From Caldilinea sp. (GTDB taxonomy: Bacteria; Chloroflexota; Anaerolineae; Caldilineales; Caldilineaceae), in assembly GCA_026389955.1 (NCBI GenBank), contig JAPLGY010000078.1, positions 1 to 11,661 on the forward strand: 11,661 nucleotides of DNA, read 5' to 3'. Each line of letters begins with the position of its first letter. Positions within the stretch are counted from its first letter, which is position 1. The notes beneath the pieces are model-generated. The model was not told the DNA's origin. It made no database searches and was given only the letters and a program-made list of their open reading frames with translations. Below are positions 9,998 to 11,661 of the stretch, one piece after another. The translations under genes and the position numbers were made by a program.

Positions 9998-11661
9998 ATG
10001 TCTGACAAACTAGATCGCTTTACCAAGCGCGCTCGCCGCGTGCTGACGTTGGCGCAGGAAGAAGCGCTCAGGCTCAACCACAACTACATTGGAACCGAGC
10101 ATCTGTTGTTGGGATTGGTGCGCGAGGAAAACGGGGTGGCTGTCAAGGTGTTGCGCGAGCTGGGTGTTGAGCCAGTCCAGATCATTCGTGCCGTCGAGCG
10201 AACCGTCGGGCGTGGAGAACGCCCTCCGTTTGGGAAGCCGACGCTGGCTCCCCGCACCAAACGTGTGATCGAACTGGCCGTCGACGAAGCCCGTCTGATG
10301 GGCCACCATTACATCGGCACCGAGCATCTGCTGTTGGGGCTTGTGCGAGAAGGGGAAGGGATCGCCGTCAACGTGCTGCGCGGGCTTGGCATCAACCTGG
10401 ACCGAGTGCGGACCCAGACGGCGCGCAACATCCTGCAAAGCCAGGCCCAGAGCAAGGACAAACAGAAAAAAGAGTCCAAAACCCCTTTGGTCGACCAGCT
10501 TGGCTATGATATGACCGCTGCCGCCGAAGAGGGCAAGCTTGACCCGGTGGTCGGCCGCCAGCCTGAAATCGAACGTGTGATCCAAATTTTGAGCCGGCGC
10601 ACCAAAAACAACCCGGCGCTGATCGGCGAACCTGGCGTGGGCAAGACTGCGATCGTCGAAGGGCTGGCCCAGCGGATCATCGACGGCGACGTGCCCGAAC
10701 CGCTGCTCAACAAACGGCTGTTGATGCTGGATGTCGGCAGCCTGGTGGCAGGCACCATGTACCGGGGCCAGTTTGAAGAGCGGCTGAAAAAGGTGATCGA
10801 AGAAGTCGTGACCTCACAGTCGATCCTCTTTATCGACGAAGTCCACATGTTGGTGGGCGCAGGGGCTGCCGGGAGCAGCGTCGATGCCGCCAATATCCTG
10901 AAGCCCGCCCTCAGCCGGGGTGAGCTGCAGGTGATCGGCGCGACGACGCTGGACGAATACCGCAAACATGTCGAGAGCGATGCTGCGCTCGAACGGCGCT
11001 TCCAGCCGATCCTGGTCGCCGAGCCCTCGGTCGAAGAGACGATCGAGATCTTGCGAGGGGTGCGCTCCCGCTACGAAGAGCACCACAAGTTGATCATCAC
11101 CGACGAAGCCCTCCACTCTGCCGCCCATCTGGCGGCCCGCTATGTTCCTGACCGGTTCATGCCCGACAAAGCGATCGACTTGATCGACGAGGCAGGCAGC
11201 CGCGTGCGCATGTACAAGGCCCCTTACGCCGCCAACCTGCGTGAGACCTTTATGAGCCTGCGCAAGCTGCAGAAGGAAAAGGAAGAGGCGATGGACACCC
11301 AGCGCTACGACGATGCCATCGACCTGCGTTACCGAGAGGTCGAACTCGAGGCCCGAATCAACGAGCTGCGTGAAGGCTGGAATGAGGCTGCCAATCAGCC
11401 CAAGGTGACCGCCGAAGACATCGCTGAAGTGGTGGCCATGTGGACAGGGGTTCCGGTCAGCCGGATCGCCGGCGAAGAACGCGAACGGCTGCTGGAAATG
11501 GAACGGGTGATGCACCAGCGCATCATCGGCCAGGACGAACCGATCAAGGCGATTGCCAAAGCGGTGCGTCGAGCACGGGCCGGTCTCAAAGACCCCAAAC
11601 GCCCGATCGGCAGTTTTATGTTCCTGGGCCCGACCGGCATTGGCAAGACGCTGCTGGCCAA
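9998..11661 (+). CDS. clpC: ATP-dependent Clp protease ATPase ClpC (3' end outside window)
   Basis: ClpC is a hexameric AAA+ unfoldase that feeds proteins to ClpP. The start ATG has GAGG (9984-9987) 10 bases upstream. The first 554 codons are present and open to the right edge. Two Clp N repeats (about 3-70 and 78-148) each contain the block [15 protein letters not shown]1 has Walker A GEPGVGKT (210-217), Walker B ILFIDE (276-281) and [13 protein letters not shown]. The middle domain (about 410-455) is the short ClpC-type coiled coil, [21 protein letters not shown], rather than the long ClpB form. D2 begins with [21 protein letters not shown] and reaches Walker A GPTGIGKT (544-551) before the window ends. 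The short middle domain and doubled N repeats argue for ClpC over ClpB or ClpA. The usual mcsA, mcsB and ctsR partners are not upstream. Confidence 0.96.
   Translation, partial: MSDKLDRFTKRARRVLTLAQEEALRLNHNYIGTEHLLLGLVREENGVAVKVLRELGVEPVQIIRAVERTVGRGERPPFGKPTLAPRTKRVIELAVDEARLMGHHYIGTEHLLLGLVREGEGIAVNVLRGLGINLDRVRTQTARNILQSQAQSKDKQKKESKTPLVDQLGYDMTAAAEEGKLDPVVGRQPEIERVIQILSRRTKNNPALIGEPGVGKTAIVEGLAQRIIDGDVPEPLLNKRLLMLDVGSLVAGTMYRGQFEERLKKVIEEVVTSQSILFIDEVHMLVGAGAAGSSVDAANILKPALSRGELQVIGATTLDEYRKHVESDAALERRFQPILVAEPSVEETIEILRGVRSRYEEHHKLIITDEALHSAAHLAARYVPDRFMPDKAIDLIDEAGSRVRMYKAPYAANLRETFMSLRKLQKEKEEAMDTQRYDDAIDLRYREVELEARINELREGWNEAANQPKVTAEDIAEVVAMWTGVPVSRIAGEERERLLEMERVMHQRIIGQDEPIKAIAKAVRRARAGLKDPKRPIGSFMFLGPTGIGKTLLA

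Overview
The window reads as a chromosomal segment of a bacterium, most likely a member of the Chloroflexota (Anaerolineae/Caldilineae-like). This is inferred from how the MreB, ClpC and ATP synthase proteins look, from GC content in the high fifties by eye, and from the atpB-E-F-H-A-G-D-C gene order. No rRNA or other marker is present to fix the taxon. All genes are on the + strand. I see no tRNA, rRNA, CRISPR array, insertion sequence or phage gene.

Region 1 (1-6605) is an F1Fo ATP synthase operon that enters the window inside atpB: a, c, b, delta, alpha, gamma, beta and epsilon subunits, closed by a strong intrinsic terminator. The a, c, delta, alpha and epsilon genes look normal, but three genes do not. 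(i) The gamma gene has lost its beginning: the alpha stop codon is followed immediately, in frame, by the gamma sequence QTRPYAEQ. It has also lost most of its C-terminal helix, so the central globular domain remains but both helices of the rotor shaft are gone. (ii) The beta gene has an in-frame TAA at codon 234, between the Walker A and Walker B motifs. (iii) The b subunit is about 28 residues shorter in its coiled coil than E. coli b. As written, no working F-type ATP synthase could be made from this locus. Real decay, a duplicate copy, a strain variant and a sequencing or assembly error cannot be told apart from the sequence alone.

Region 2 (6606-7858) holds mreB, the actin-like cell-shape protein, with a good sigma-70 promoter. 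Between promoter and gene lies a 21-codon leader ORF whose TGA overlaps the mreB ATG (TGATG), with a 9-bp hairpin over the start of the leader. mreB has almost no Shine-Dalgarno sequence of its own, so its translation may be coupled to the leader.

Region 3 (7859-9770) has a second promoter, then ridA (enamine/imine deaminase) and a gene for a four-S1-domain RNA-binding protein (ribosomal protein S1 type). The two are 36 bases apart, probably co-transcribed, and end at a perfect 13-bp GC-rich hairpin.

Region 4 (9771-11661) has candidate promoters and the first 554 codons of clpC, the AAA+ unfoldase of the ClpCP protease. It runs off the window just after the second Walker A motif. The clearest leads are the damaged atpG and atpD genes, the coupled leader ORF of mreB, the structured spacers in the atp operon, and a strong excess of GATC across the segment.
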